Source: Streptomyces lavendulae subsp. lavendulae
GTDB taxonomy: Bacteria > Actinomycetota > Actinomycetes > Streptomycetales > Streptomycetaceae
Direction of reading: 5' to 3'
Length of the DNA stretch: 64,000 nucleotides
Assembly (NCBI RefSeq): GCF_002803845.1
Contig: NZ_CP024985.1
Location: 2,480,001 to 2,544,000, forward strand
The translations under genes were made by a program, and so were the position numbers. The notes under the pieces are model-generated. The model worked only from the letters and a program-made list of their open reading frames with translations. It was not told where the DNA came from and ran no database searches. This document shows, in pieces, positions 1-8,905 of this stretch. The first letter of the stretch is position 1. Every line of letters starts with the position of its first letter.

Positions 1-3000
1 GTAGGGGGCGCGTGCGGTCAGGGCCGCGCCGAGGTGGGCGAGGTCCAGGTCGGCGGGCAGCAGGTGGAGGGGCTGTCCGGCGACCAGGGCGGCGTAGAGG
101 TTGGGGACGACGAGGTCGAACGCGGTCGACGAGAAGAGGGCGGCCCCTCCGGTGCCGCGTGCGGCGAGGTCGCGGGCGGCCCAGGCCACGTGGTTGGCGA
201 GGCCCCGGTGTTCGACGCGGACGCCCTTGGGGCGGCCGGTGGAGCCGGAGGTGAAGATGACGTAGGCGGTGGCCCGCGGGTCGAGTCGGCGCGGCGGGGG
301 GCTCGTGGGCAGTGCGCGCAGGAGGTCGTGGTCGCGGTCGACGACGACGAGTTCGCCGGGGAAGACCGGGGCGAGGCGGGCCCCGTGCTCGGCCGAGGTG
401 ATCAGGACGCCGGCGCCCGCGTCGGCGAGCATCCCGGCGATCCGCTCGGCGGGGTGTTCCGGGTCCAGGGGCAGGTAGCCTCCGCCGGTCTTCCAGGCGG
501 CGAGGAACGCGGTGATCTGCTCGGTGCCGCGGTCGAGGAGCACGCCGACGACCGACTCGGTGGTGGCGGCGGACGCGCGCAGCCGGTGCGCGAGCTGGTT
601 GGCGGCGGCGTCGAGGGCCGCGAAGGTGACCTCGCGGGTGCCGGTGAGCGCGATCGCCGTGGGGTTCTCTGCGGCTCGTGCCTCGAAGAGTTCCAGAACG
701 GTGATGCCGGCCGGTTCGGCGACGGTCCCGCCGGCGCCCTCGTTCCATTCGACGAGGTGGCGGTGGCGTTCCTCGGCGGTGAGCAGGTCGAAGTCGGCCA
801 GGCGGGTGGACGGGGCCTGGGCGGCCTGCTCGGTCAGGCGCAGCAGCTGGGCGGCGAGCCGCTCGACGGTGGCCGTCTCGAAGAGTGAGGTGGCGAACTC
901 CAGGACGCCGGCCACGGCCCCGTCGGGGCGGGGCCGCAGGAAGAGGCTGAGGTCGGTCTTGGCGATGCGCCAGGAGTCCGCGAGGCCGGCGAGGTCGCTG
1001 AAGTCGACTCCTGCGGTGGTCAGTTCCGCATCGAGGAGGTCGAAGGCGGCCTGGTAGACGGGGGTGCGGGACGGGTCGCGCCCCTCCTGGACCTCCTCGA
1101 CCAGCCGGTCGAAGGGCAGTTCCTGGTGGGCGAAGGCGCCGAGGGTCACGGCACGGACCCGGTCGAGGGCCTCGGCGAAGGTGAGGTCGCCGCTGAGGTC
1201 GCAGCGCAGCGGAAGCGAGTTGAGGAAGAAGCCGACGAGGTTCTCCGTCTCGGGCCGGGTGCGGCCGACGACGGGGGTGCCCACGACGACGTCGTGTTCG
1301 CCGGTGTGCCGCGCGAGGAGCGTCGCGAAGGCGGTGAGCAAGGTCATGAAGAGGGTCGCGCCGTGTTCCCGGCCCAGTTCGGTCAGCGGCCCGGCCACGG
1401 ATGCGGGGATGGTGAGGGGGACCACGGCACCGTGGTGGTCGCGCTCGGCGGGACGGCGGTGGTCGGTGGGCAGCGCCAGCGGGGTGTGTCCCGTGAGGGC
1501 CTCGCGCCAGTAGGCGAGGTCGTCGGCGAGGCGCTCGTCGGTGAGGCGGGCGCGCTGCCAGGCGGCGTAGTCCACGTAGCCGTGGGTGGCTTCGCGCAGC
1601 CGGGGCTCGAGGCCGGCGGCGAGGCGGTCGTGCAGCTCGGTGAACTCGCGCTCCAGGATCACCGAGGACCAGCCGTCGCAGGCGATGTGGTGGATGGTGA
1701 CGACGAGCAGCGGGGCGCCGTTCTCGAAGCGGACGAGGGCGGCGCGCCACAGCGGGCCGTCGACGAGGTCGAACCCCTGGGCAAAACGGTCTGCGAGCAG
1801 CTCGGCGAGGTCGCGGCGGGCGATGGTGGTCTCGGTGAGCGCTACGGCTGCGGGTGCCGCGATGCGCGGCCCGTTCTCGGCGGCGTCGGCGGGGAACCGG
1901 GTGCGCAACGCCTCGTGGCGGGTTTCGAGGTGGTCCAGGGCCTGCTGGACGTGTTCGGTGCGGGCGCCCTCGGGCAGGGTGATCAGGAGCGGCGAGACCC
2001 ATTCGGATCCGCCGGGGTTGAGCTGGTCGAGGAAGGAGAGCCGCTGCTGGCCGAAGGAGAGCGGGAGCACGCCGTCGCGGGGAACGCGCACGATGGGCAG
2101 GTCGGCGGAGGCCCCGGCGAGCAGCTGGGCCTGGGCCTCCAGGGTGGAGGCCGTGAAGAGGGAGGCGAGGTCGATCGCCCCGTCGGACAGTTCACGCAGT
2201 CCCGCCGCGAGCCGGGTCAGGACCAGGGAGGTCCCGCCGAGGTGGAAGAAGTCGTCGTGGACCCCGGGGTCGGTGACGCCGAGGAGCCGTTCCCACACCC
2301 GGGCGACGGCGTGCTCGTGCGCAGTGCGGGGTGCGACGTGGTCGGCGGCGCCGGTGTGCAGTTCGGGGGCCGGGTCGGGCAGCGCTCCGCGGTCGACCTT
2401 GCCGTTGGCGGTGAGCGGCAGCCCGGTGAGGGGAATCAGCTGGGCGGGCACCAGGGCCGCGGGCAGCCGCGCCGCGAGAAAGCCTCGCCAGTCCTGCGGG
2501 GCGCGACCGTCGGCGGTGACGGTGTACGCCACGAGGCGGTGGCCGCCGTCCGGGCCGGGAGCGGCGACGACCACGGCCGCTTCGATGCCGGGGTGCTCGA
2601 CGAGGGCGCTGGTGACCTCGCCGGGCTCGATGCGGACGCCGTTGACCTTGACCTGGTCGTCGGCGCGGCCCCGGTACTCCAGGGTGCGGTCGGTGCGCCA
2701 GCGCACGAGGTCGCCGGTGCGGTAGAGACGGGAGCCGGGGGGGCCGTACGGGTCGGGGACGAAGCGTTCGGCGGTGAGGCCGGGGCGGCCGAGGTAGCCG
2801 CGGGCCACGCCCGCACCCGCGGCGTACAGCTCGCCGGGCACGCCTACGGGGACGGGGCGGCCGTTGCCGTCCAGGACGAGGACGCGCATGCCGTCGAGGG
2901 GGCGGCCGATGGGGACGGGGCCGCTCGTCTGTTCGGTGTCGTAGGGCTGCGCGGTGATGTCGATGGAGCATTCGGTGGGGCCGTAGGTGTTCCAGATGTG

Positions 3001-3906
3001 CAGGCCCTCGCTGCCGGTCCGGGCGAGGGCGCGGCGGCACAGTTCGGCGTGCAGCGGCTCGCCGGCGGAGAAGAGCAGGCGCAGGGTGGTGACATCCTGC
3101 CACCCGGGTTCGTCGACGAGGAGGCGCAGTACGGACGGGACGACCTGGAGGACGGTGACGTCGTGCTCGGCGGCGGAGGCCACGAGGAGGGCCGGATCGC
3201 GCTCCGCGCCGACGGGCGCGAGGACGAGGGTGGCGCCGCTGACGAGGGGGGCGAAAACCTCCCAGGCGGCGGCGTCGAAGCCCATGGTGGTCTTCTGCAG
3301 CACGCGGTCCCCGGCGCCGATGCCGTGCTCGCGCACGCTCCACTGCACCCGGTTCGCGATGCCCTCGTGGGTGACCAGGACGCCCTTGGGGCGGCCGGTG
3401 GAACCCGAGGTGTAGACGGCGTAGGCGACTCCGTCCGGCTCGGCGTAGGTGTCGGGGGCGTCGCCGGGCAGCGCGGCGAGCGTCTCTCGGTGCTCGGCGA
3501 GGCCGACGGCGGGGGTCCCGAAGACGGTGCCGCCGGAGGCGGTGGCGGTCACCACGAGGGTGAGGTCCGCGTCGCCCGCCATCCACTCCAACCGCTCGGC
3601 CGGCAGGGACGGCTCCAGCGGCACGTAGGCTGCGCCGGCCTTCCAGACGGCCAGGAGGGTGACGACGAGGTCGAGGCCGCGGTGCAGGTGGACTCCGACG
3701 AGGGATTCCCGTCCGACGCCGCGGCCGCGCAGCAGCTGCGCGAGGCGGCGGGCCCGGGCGTCGATGTCCGCGTAGCCGTGGGCCGTGCCGTCGGCGGTGA
3801 GGACGGCGGTGGCGTCCGGAGTCCACGCAGCCCGCCGGGCGACGATCTCGGCGAGGGTCGCGAGGTGGATGTCGGTTACATCGTCCTGACGTATCTGCGT
3901 GGTCAT
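1..3906 (-). CDS. Non-ribosomal peptide synthetase, A-T-C-A..., C-terminal part off the left edge
   Basis: Multimodular peptide synthetase; 1,302 codons are present and the reading frame runs off the window. Starts at ATG 3906 after an AGGAAA ribosome site. Domain order: adenylation domain 1 (about residues 15-510; [11 protein letters not shown] near 170, NTYGPTE, closing TANGKVDR), carrier domain (FFHLGGTSL, phosphopantetheine Ser560), an LCL-like condensation domain (about 615-1040; intact HHIACDG at 739-745), and adenylation domain 2, cut off after its FDLVVPNLY region. There is no condensation domain before A1, so this protein looks like the initiation module, with any acyl cap added in trans. 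Aligning A1 by eye to GrsA gives a binding-pocket code of about D-A-W-Q-F-A-T-I-D-K. I do not assign a substrate from it. The A2 code is incomplete (begins D, L, P). MbtH lies immediately upstream. High confidence in class, low in substrates. Confidence 0.96.
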   Translation of the reverse strand, partial: MTTQIRQDDVTDIHLATLAEIVARRAAWTPDATAVLTADGTAHGYADIDARARRLAQLLRGRGVGRESLVGVHLHRGLDLVVTLLAVWKAGAAYVPLEPSLPAERLEWMAGDADLTLVVTATASGGTVFGTPAVGLAEHRETLAALPGDAPDTYAEPDGVAYAVYTSGSTGRPKGVLVTHEGIANRVQWSVREHGIGAGDRVLQKTTMGFDAAAWEVFAPLVSGATLVLAPVGAERDPALLVASAAEHDVTVLQVVPSVLRLLVDEPGWQDVTTLRLLFSAGEPLHAELCRRALARTGSEGLHIWNTYGPTECSIDITAQPYDTEQTSGPVPIGRPLDGMRVLVLDGNGRPVPVGVPGELYAAGAGVARGYLGRPGLTAERFVPDPYGPPGSRLYRTGDLVRWRTDRTLEYRGRADDQVKVNGVRIEPGEVTSALVEHPGIEAAVVVAAPGPDGGHRLVAYTVTADGRAPQDWRGFLAARLPAALVPAQLIPLTGLPLTANGKVDRGALPDPAPELHTGAADHVAPRTAHEHAVARVWERLLGVTDPGVHDDFFHLGGTSLVLTRLAAGLRELSDGAIDLASLFTASTLEAQAQLLAGASADLPIVRVPRDGVLPLSFGQQRLSFLDQLNPGGSEWVSPLLITLPEGARTEHVQQALDHLETRHEALRTRFPADAAENGPRIAAPAAVALTETTIARRDLAELLADRFAQGFDLVDGPLWRAALVRFENGAPLLVVTIHHIACDGWSSVILEREFTELHDRLAAGLEPRLREATHGYVDYAAWQRARLTDERLADDLAYWREALTGHTPLALPTDHRRPAERDHHGAVVPLTIPASVAGPLTELGREHGATLFMTLLTAFATLLARHTGEHDVVVGTPVVGRTRPETENLVGFFLNSLPLRCDLSGDLTFAEALDRVRAVTLGAFAHQELPFDRLVEEVQEGRDPSRTPVYQAAFDLLDAELTTAGVDFSDLAGLADSWRIAKTDLSLFLRPRPDGAVAGVLEFATSLFETATVERLAAQLLRLTEQAAQAPSTRLADFDLLTAEERHRHLVEWNEGAGGTVAEPAGITVLELFEARAAENPTAIALTGTREVTFAALDAAANQLAHRLRASAATTESVVGVLLDRGTEQITAFLAAWKTGGGYLPLDPEHPAERIAGMLADAGAGVLITSAEHGARLAPVFPGELVVVDRDHDLLRALPTSPPPRRLDPRATAYVIFTSGSTGRPKGVRVEHRGLANHVAWAARDLAARGTGGAALFSSTAFDLVVPNLYAALVAGQPLHLLPADLDLAHLGAALTARAPY

Positions 3907-4058
3907 CGGATTTCCTCTACTGGACTGCTGCGGCCGAACGGAGACAAAGGAAGGCGGAACGAAGGAAGGCGGGGCGTGAAAGGCGGGGGGCGAAGGACGG
4001 GGCGAAGGAAAAGGGGGCGCCGGCCCGAGGGGGGATCCCGGGCCGGCGCGGTCAGGGG

Positions 4059-4289
4059 TCAGATGGCGATGAGCGCCTGATCCTGCTGCTGCATGCGGCG
4101 GCGCAGGCTCAGCGGCCGCATGTCGGTCCAGACCTCCTCGATGCGCTGGAGGCAGGCGTCCTTGGGGCCCTCGGTGCCCTCGGCGTGCCATCCGGCGGGG
4201 AGGTCGCGGTCGGCCCACCAGATCGAGTACTGGTCCTCGTCGTTGCGGACCACGCGGTAGGCACGCTCATCGTTCTGGCTCTCGCTCAT
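4059..4289 (-). CDS. MbtH-like NRPS chaperone
   Basis: Small MbtH-family protein of 76 residues, which binds adenylation domains and is needed for their solubility or activity. The family signature is clear: NDEDQYSIW near the N-terminus, then PAGWHAEG, and [10 protein letters not shown] near the C-terminus. It lies 152 bp upstream of the NRPS on the same strand, so it is probably its partner and co-transcribed with it. The upstream gap of 132 bp to the monooxygenase gene holds a copy of the candidate cluster operator, so MbtH plus NRPS may form their own transcription unit. Confidence 0.95.
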   Translation of the reverse strand: MSESQNDERAYRVVRNDEDQYSIWWADRDLPAGWHAEGTEGPKDACLQRIEEVWTDMRPLSLRRRMQQQDQALIAI

Positions 4290-4364
4290 GGGGAATTGCT
4301 CCTTGTCGGAAGGGTGGTGTGGTGGCCGGCTGCGCGACCGGCGCCCAGGACGACTGTTCTGGGC

Positions 4365-4390
4365 GGGGCTATATGAGGCCCATACGGCCG
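4365..4390 (-). promoter_or_regulatory. Candidate cluster operator, copy A (upstream of mbtH-NRPS)
   Basis: Read on the minus strand, an imperfect inverted repeat GGCCGT-N11-ATAGCC lies about 80 bp before the MbtH start. Copy B at 16204-16230, upstream of the SbnA-like gene, shares GGCCGTATGG at one end and ATATAGCCCC at the other with identical spacing. A looser copy C lies upstream of the ACP gene. Similar placement before three units suggests a pathway-specific regulator site; no regulator gene for it is visible in the window. Confidence 0.5.
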
Positions 4391-4421
4391 GGGCTGCGGA
4401 GCGGGGGCGCCGCGGCTCCGT

Positions 4422-5480
4422 TCAGGACCCGCAGCGGTCCTTCAGCCGGGCCAGGAACTCAAGGCTTTCGAGGGTCTGCTTGGTGCTGACGCCGAAGTCC
4501 ACGAGGCAGCCGATCTCGTCGACGCCGGTCCGCGCCAGCAGTTCCACCACGCGCTCGCCCTGCTCGACGGTGCCGAACATGCCCTGGCGTTCGAAGAACC
4601 GGGCGAAGCCCCGTTCGACGAGATAGTCGACGTCGGCGTCCTGGATCTCGGCAGAGTCGAAGGTGCCGGGCTTCTTGCTGATGGAGCCGGAGATCAGCCC
4701 GAAGGAGGTCTTGAGGTACTCCGACAGCGGGCTGCGCACCAGTTCGCGCACCTCGTCGGTGCTGGATCCCAGGAAGGTGTGCAGCATCAGGACGACATGA
4801 CCGGCGCGGCCGTCGCGGTTCGTGCCGTGGTGCTCCCGATAGGAGTCGCGGTAGGCCGCGATCTTGACACGGAGTTCGTCGATGTCCTGGCTGAGCAGGT
4901 GCGTGAGGATGCCACCGCCCTGGGCGCCGGCTTTGCGGAACGTGTCGACGCTGCCGGCACTGGTGATCCAGAAGGGCAGTTCGCGCTGGACCGCCGGAGG
5001 GAAGACCTTCACCTCGGCCGGTGCGCCCTTGCCATCCGGGAGGGTCACGGACTCGCCGCGCCACAGGGCGCGCACGGTCTCGACGGTCTCGTCCATCACC
5101 TCGCGGCGGCCCTCGTACCCGTCCGGGCGCATCACGAAGTCGGCGGGGTGCCACCCGGAGGCGAACGAGATGCCGACACGGCCTCCGGAGAGGTTGTCGA
5201 CGACCGACCAGTCCTCGGCGATCCGCAGCGGGTGGTGCAGGGGGGCGACGACGCTGCCCGCCCGGATCTGGACCCGCTCGGTGGTCGCGGCGAGCGCGGC
5301 ACCGGTGACCGCCGGGTTGGGGTAGAGGCCGCCGAAACGGTGGAAGTGGCGCTCGGGCGTCCACACGGCCGTGAAGCCGTGCTCGTCCGCGAACCGGGCA
5401 CCGTCCATCAGCAGTTGGTATCGGCCCGCATCACCTGATTCGTCACTGTCGTTGGCGAAATAGAAAAGACTGAAATCCAC
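4422..5480 (-). CDS. Luciferase-like flavin monooxygenase (MupA/Atu3635-type)
   Basis: FMN-dependent monooxygenase of 352 residues in the bacterial-luciferase superfamily, resembling the subgroup that occurs in NRPS/PKS clusters. Visible family features are the N-terminal DFSLFYFAND strand, WTPERHFHRFGGLYPNP, the long ASGWHPADF segment and the ITSAGSVDTFRKAG region. Such enzymes oxidise carrier-bound or free intermediates, often at an alpha or beta carbon; the substrate here is unknown. The start is GTG 5480, preceded by AGGAGCC. That ribosome site is itself part of an 11-bp inverted repeat, a possible translational switch. It is the last gene of the ACP-to-C-protein run, 132 bp after it. Confidence 0.85.
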   Translation of the reverse strand: MDFSLFYFANDSDESGDAGRYQLLMDGARFADEHGFTAVWTPERHFHRFGGLYPNPAVTGAALAATTERVQIRAGSVVAPLHHPLRIAEDWSVVDNLSGGRVGISFASGWHPADFVMRPDGYEGRREVMDETVETVRALWRGESVTLPDGKGAPAEVKVFPPAVQRELPFWITSAGSVDTFRKAGAQGGGILTHLLSQDIDELRVKIAAYRDSYREHHGTNRDGRAGHVVLMLHTFLGSSTDEVRELVRSPLSEYLKTSFGLISGSISKKPGTFDSAEIQDADVDYLVERGFARFFERQGMFGTVEQGERVVELLARTGVDEIGCLVDFGVSTKQTLESLEFLARLKDRCGS

Positions 5481-5549
5481 CCCGGCTCCTCGGTCCTTGT
5501 CGGGCGCGGAAGGTGTTTCCGTTCCCGTCGAAGACCGTAGGAGCCGGGG
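5480..5549 (-). promoter_or_regulatory. Inverted repeat that would sequester the monooxygenase ribosome site
   Basis: In the mRNA sense, CCCCGGCTCCT (5549-5539) is exactly complementary to AGGAGCCGGGG (5490-5480), which contains the Shine-Dalgarno sequence and the first base of the GTG start codon. The arms are separated by 48 nt. An 11-bp GC-rich stem would block initiation unless opened by a translating ribosome, protein or ligand. It could also be fortuitous in GC-rich DNA. There is no T-run, so a terminator is less likely. Confidence 0.4.
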
Positions 5550-5612
5550 CTTTCGGCTTGATTTCGCTTCTCTTTCAGGGCGTCCGGCGGTTCGGGCGGG
5601 CGGCCCGGGGCA

Positions 5613-6980
5613 TCAGCCGCCGCCGAGGGCCAGGAGCGTCGCGAGCTCGTCCTCGTCGGTCATGGGGACCTCGCGGGTCTCCCGGCCCGGGTCGTCCGCC
5701 GCGGCCCGCAGGAAGCGCTCGTAGCAGCGTGCGAAGCGTTCCACCGTCTCGTGCTCGAAGAGGTCGCCGTCGTAGGTGAGGACCCCCGTCAGGCCGTGCA
5801 CCCCCTGGTGCAGGGTCAGCATCAGGTCCAGCTGCCCCTCCTGGTTGGGCTCCGCGAGCCGGCTGACACTGAGCCCGCAGAAGCGGGCGGGTTCGCCTTC
5901 GTACCGGCCGGGCGCTGGCTGCGGGAACTGCGCGTCCAGCCCGTCCATCTGGAGCAGCAGCGCCCCCATCCGCACCAGCGGCCCCCGGCCTCGCTGCCTG
6001 GCCTCGACGCTGGGCAGCCGGGAGTGGCGCATGCCCTGGAGCAGCTGCCTGCCGGTCTCGGCGGCGAGGGAGGCGAAGGTGGTGCCGGGACCCGGGCGGG
6101 TACGGACCGGGATGGTGTTGAGGTAGCACCCGAAGACGCCGCGGTCCGAGCGGGTCCGGGTGCTGGCCGGGGTACCGATCACGACCTCGCTCTCTCCCGT
6201 CCAGCCGGCGATGACCGCCTGGTAGGCGGCCACCAGCAGCGGGAAGGGGCGTAAGCCTGCGGACTTGGCGGCCCGCTGAAGGTCGTCGGAGAGCGGGGCG
6301 AGGTCGAGCTCGACGGTGCCGCCGCGGTGCCGCGGAACGGCCGGCCGGGGCCGGTCGGTGGGCAGTTCGGTGGCGATGGCACCGTCGAGGACCCCGGACC
6401 AGTAGGCCAGGTCGCGCTGCCCGGCCGGGGTCGACGGATGCGCGGCCTCCTCGGCGACGTACTCCTCGTAGGTCCGGCCGGGCGGGGCGAGGTCGGGCTC
6501 CTCCCCGGTCACCAGGGAGCGGTAGAAGGTGAACAGTTCGCTGAGCAGCAGCCAGTACGAGGTGAAGTCGCCGGCGATGTGGTGGGCCGCGGTGGACAGC
6601 ACGAAGTCCTCGGGCGTGCGGCGGTACAGCACGATCCGCAACGGCCCTCCGGACTCCAGGACGAAGGCTCGTCGGCCGGCCTCCCGGGCCAGCCGGCGCA
6701 GCTCCTCCTCGGAGGCGCCGGGTACCTCGACCACCTCCAGCCGGGCCGGCGGCACGTCCTGCGGCAGCCGTACCGGCACCCCGTCGATCTCGTCGAAGAG
6801 CGAACGCAGCACCTCGTGCCTGCGGGCGACCTCCTCCACGGCCCGGCCCAGCAGCGCGGTGTCGAGGGGGCCGCGCACGCGCAGCGGCAGGATCATGTTG
6901 TAGGCGGAGCCGTCGGGTGCCATCCGGTAGGCCGTCCACAGGGAGCGCTGTGCCGCGCTGAGCTGTCGTACGGCGGTCAC
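5613..6980 (-). CDS. Free-standing NRPS condensation-domain protein
   Basis: Single condensation domain of 455 residues with no carrier or adenylation domain. The catalytic motif reads HHIAGDF (residues 133-139): both histidines and the aspartate are kept, but the usual glycine after Asp is Phe. Other family features are RHEVLRSLF near residue 60, DLAYWSGVL, and [12 protein letters not shown]. It starts at GTG 6980, overlapping the ketoreductase stop codon by 4 bp, so the two are translationally coupled. Its place at the end of the ACP/KS/CLF/KR run suggests that it transfers the ACP-bound acyl chain to the first aminoacyl carrier of the NRPS, which lacks its own starter C domain. That role is inference; ester formation or an inactive scaffold are alternatives. 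Confidence 0.88.
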   Translation of the reverse strand: MTAVRQLSAAQRSLWTAYRMAPDGSAYNMILPLRVRGPLDTALLGRAVEEVARRHEVLRSLFDEIDGVPVRLPQDVPPARLEVVEVPGASEEELRRLAREAGRRAFVLESGGPLRIVLYRRTPEDFVLSTAAHHIAGDFTSYWLLLSELFTFYRSLVTGEEPDLAPPGRTYEEYVAEEAAHPSTPAGQRDLAYWSGVLDGAIATELPTDRPRPAVPRHRGGTVELDLAPLSDDLQRAAKSAGLRPFPLLVAAYQAVIAGWTGESEVVIGTPASTRTRSDRGVFGCYLNTIPVRTRPGPGTTFASLAAETGRQLLQGMRHSRLPSVEARQRGRGPLVRMGALLLQMDGLDAQFPQPAPGRYEGEPARFCGLSVSRLAEPNQEGQLDLMLTLHQGVHGLTGVLTYDGDLFEHETVERFARCYERFLRAAADDPGRETREVPMTDEDELATLLALGGG

Positions 6981-7726
6981 CAGGCCAGCCCCCCGTCGAC
7001 CTGGATCACCTGTCCGGTGATGTAGCCGGCCCGGGGGGAAGCGAGGAACGCCACCAGGTCGGCGACGTCGTCGGGCCGGCCGAAGCGGCGCATCGGGATC
7101 GAGCCGAGGATGTCCTTGGTGACCTTCTCGGAGAGCCCGGCGGTCATGTCGGTCTCGATCAGGCCGGGGGCGACTGCGTTGGCGCGCAGGCCGCCGCGGC
7201 CCATTTCCTTGGCGAGGGCCTTGGTGAAGCCGATGATGCCCGCTTTGGAGGCCGAGTAGTTGGTCTGGCTGGCGTTGCCGTTGACCCCCGCGACGGAGGA
7301 CAGGGTGACGATGGAGCCGGCACGCCGGCGCATCATCGAATAGGCGACCGCACGGCAGAAGTTGAAGGTGCCGTCCAGGTTGGTGCGCAGGACCTGGTCC
7401 CACTGCTCGTCGGACATCCGTACGAGCGGTGCGTCGCGGATGATCCCGGCGGCGGTGACCAGGACGTCGACGGGACCGAGCACGCGCTCGGTCTCTTCTG
7501 TGAACTCCTTGACCGCCGCCCGGTCGGTGACGTCCACACGGCGCACGAGGACACTCGCCCCGAGCTCGCGGGCCTCCTTGGCCGCCGTCTCGGCGGCCTC
7601 GTGGTCCGAGGCGTAGCAGAACGCCACGTCGTGTCCGTCGCGGGCGAGCCTGAGTACGACCGCACGGCCGATGCCGCGCGATCCGCCGCTGACCAGCGCT
7701 ACCGGTCGGTTTCCGGTCTCGCTCAT
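6977..7726 (-). CDS. 3-oxoacyl-ACP reductase (FabG-type SDR)
   Basis: Short-chain dehydrogenase of 249 residues that would reduce 3-ketoacyl-ACP with NADPH. The cofactor site SGGSRGIG is at residues 13-20 and the catalytic tetrad appears intact: Asn116, Ser144, Tyr157 (YSASK), Lys161. The C-terminus [11 protein letters not shown] is typical of FabG. It sits between the CLF gene and the condensation protein and overlaps the latter by 4 bp, so it most likely serves the cluster ACP rather than primary fatty-acid synthesis. No dehydratase or enoyl reductase gene is seen nearby, so the chain may stay hydroxylated or use enzymes encoded outside the window. Confidence 0.93.
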   Translation of the reverse strand: MSETGNRPVALVSGGSRGIGRAVVLRLARDGHDVAFCYASDHEAAETAAKEARELGASVLVRRVDVTDRAAVKEFTEETERVLGPVDVLVTAAGIIRDAPLVRMSDEQWDQVLRTNLDGTFNFCRAVAYSMMRRRAGSIVTLSSVAGVNGNASQTNYSASKAGIIGFTKALAKEMGRGGLRANAVAPGLIETDMTAGLSEKVTKDILGSIPMRRFGRPDDVADLVAFLASPRAGYITGQVIQVDGGLAW

Positions 7727-7789
7727 TTCGTACCTCTTCCTGTGTGTGGTGTGTTCGGTGTGGTCTGGGCGGACCGCGCTCGGATCGGC

Positions 7790-8905
7790 TCAGTCGGTGG
7801 GCGGGCCCAGCAGGACGGCCGCCACGCGGCCTTCCTCCACCGAGGTGACCAGTACGGGTGCCCGCAGCGGCCCGTTCCCGTCGGCGCCGAGCGCGGCCGC
7901 CGTCTGGAAGGCGGAGGCGGCGCTGCCGCCGTGGCCCATGCGGTGCCGCAGGGCGATCCGCCGGCGGGGTGCGCCGGCCTCGGCCCCGGGACGTGCGAAC
8001 ACCTCGGCCAGCGCCGCCGCTTCCTCCTCGGCCAGCGGTCCGGCGGGTTCCGAGCAGACCGTGAGGACGATGTCCGCCGCGTCGGTCCCGGTGTCCCCCA
8101 GCAGGTCGGTGACGCAGCGCAGGAGAGCCCCCGCCGCGCTCCCCCCGCGCTGCCGGTGGTACGCCCTGAAGCGGGAACCCCGCAGCACGGCCAGGGGGGT
8201 ACGGCCTCGGGCGGCGGCCCCCTCAGCGGTCTCCATCAGGAACAGGGCCCCGCCCTCGGCGAGCGGCGGGGCCTGGCCGGGGCCCCCGTGCAGGGCGTCC
8301 TCCAGCAGGACGCGATCCTCGCTGTACTCCTCCCCGGCCCCGGCGAGCAGCACCTCGGCCCGGCCCTGGCCCAGCAGTCTGGCCGCCTGGGCCAGCGCGA
8401 GGAGGCCACCCGCGTCCCCTCCGGTGAGGGTGGTGTTGGGGCCCTTGAGCCCGTACCAGATCGCGCTCCGGCTGGACGCGCAGTTGGCCGCGGTGGACGG
8501 GAACCGGGCCGGGTCCACGTGGAAGGGCTTCGCCTCGGCGTAGGAGGCCGTGGTGAAGTCCAGGCCCGACTTGGCGCTGCCCGAGGTGGCGAACACCATG
8601 CCGGTGTCCTCCGGTTCAGTGCCGGTCGAGCCGCCCAGCTCGTCGAGCAGCAGTCCGCTGAGCAGCAGGGTGAGGCGGGTGAGCCGGTCCAGGGAGCGCA
8701 CCCCTCGGGTACCGGCGTACTCCATCCGTACGCCCGGCACGATGCCCGCGCGTACGGGTGTCCCGGGCCAGTGATGGCTGTCGACGAGGGTGACCGCCTC
8801 CCAGCCGGTGTCCAGGCCTTCGCGGAAGGCGGCGGCTCCCTCCCCCCAAGGCGAGAGCGCCGACCACGCGGTGATCACCGGTCGCCCGGCGGTGATGGGC
8901 CTCAT
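7790..8905 (-). CDS. Ketosynthase-like chain-length factor partner (CLF), no active cysteine
   Basis: A 371-residue thiolase-fold protein related to the beta subunit of type II ketosynthases. The nucleophile region reads TLTGGDAGGL, so Asp164 stands where the active KS has Cys171, and neither catalytic histidine motif is recognisable. It follows the KS gene with a 4-bp ATGA overlap, the standard arrangement of a KS/CLF heterodimer. It probably sets chain length and shapes the KS pocket. The sequence is short and divergent for a CLF (KS partners are about 400 residues), with the C-terminal half the least conserved, so its product class cannot be inferred by eye. Confidence 0.82.
   Translation of the reverse strand: MRPITAGRPVITAWSALSPWGEGAAAFREGLDTGWEAVTLVDSHHWPGTPVRAGIVPGVRMEYAGTRGVRSLDRLTRLTLLLSGLLLDELGGSTGTEPEDTGMVFATSGSAKSGLDFTTASYAEAKPFHVDPARFPSTAANCASSRSAIWYGLKGPNTTLTGGDAGGLLALAQAARLLGQGRAEVLLAGAGEEYSEDRVLLEDALHGGPGQAPPLAEGGALFLMETAEGAAARGRTPLAVLRGSRFRAYHRQRGGSAAGALLRCVTDLLGDTGTDAADIVLTVCSEPAGPLAEEEAAALAEVFARPGAEAGAPRRRIALRHRMGHGGSAASAFQTAAALGADGNGPLRAPVLVTSVEEGRVAAVLLGPPTD

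Noticed and set aside
1126..4080. Very long plus-strand open frame (984 codons) opposite the NRPS gene
   Set aside because: Gly/Ala/Val/Asp-rich translation without domains; it mirrors the third-position GC bias of the real minus-strand NRPS.
5575..6939. Second minus-strand frame across the condensation protein
   Set aside because: Arg/Pro/Gly-rich, no motifs; the frame from GTG 6980 carries the HHxxxD motif and couples to the ketoreductase stop.
7735..7765. GT-rich low-complexity stretch between FabG and CLF genes
   Set aside because: Too short and irregular for a repeat array; no regulatory element could be defined.
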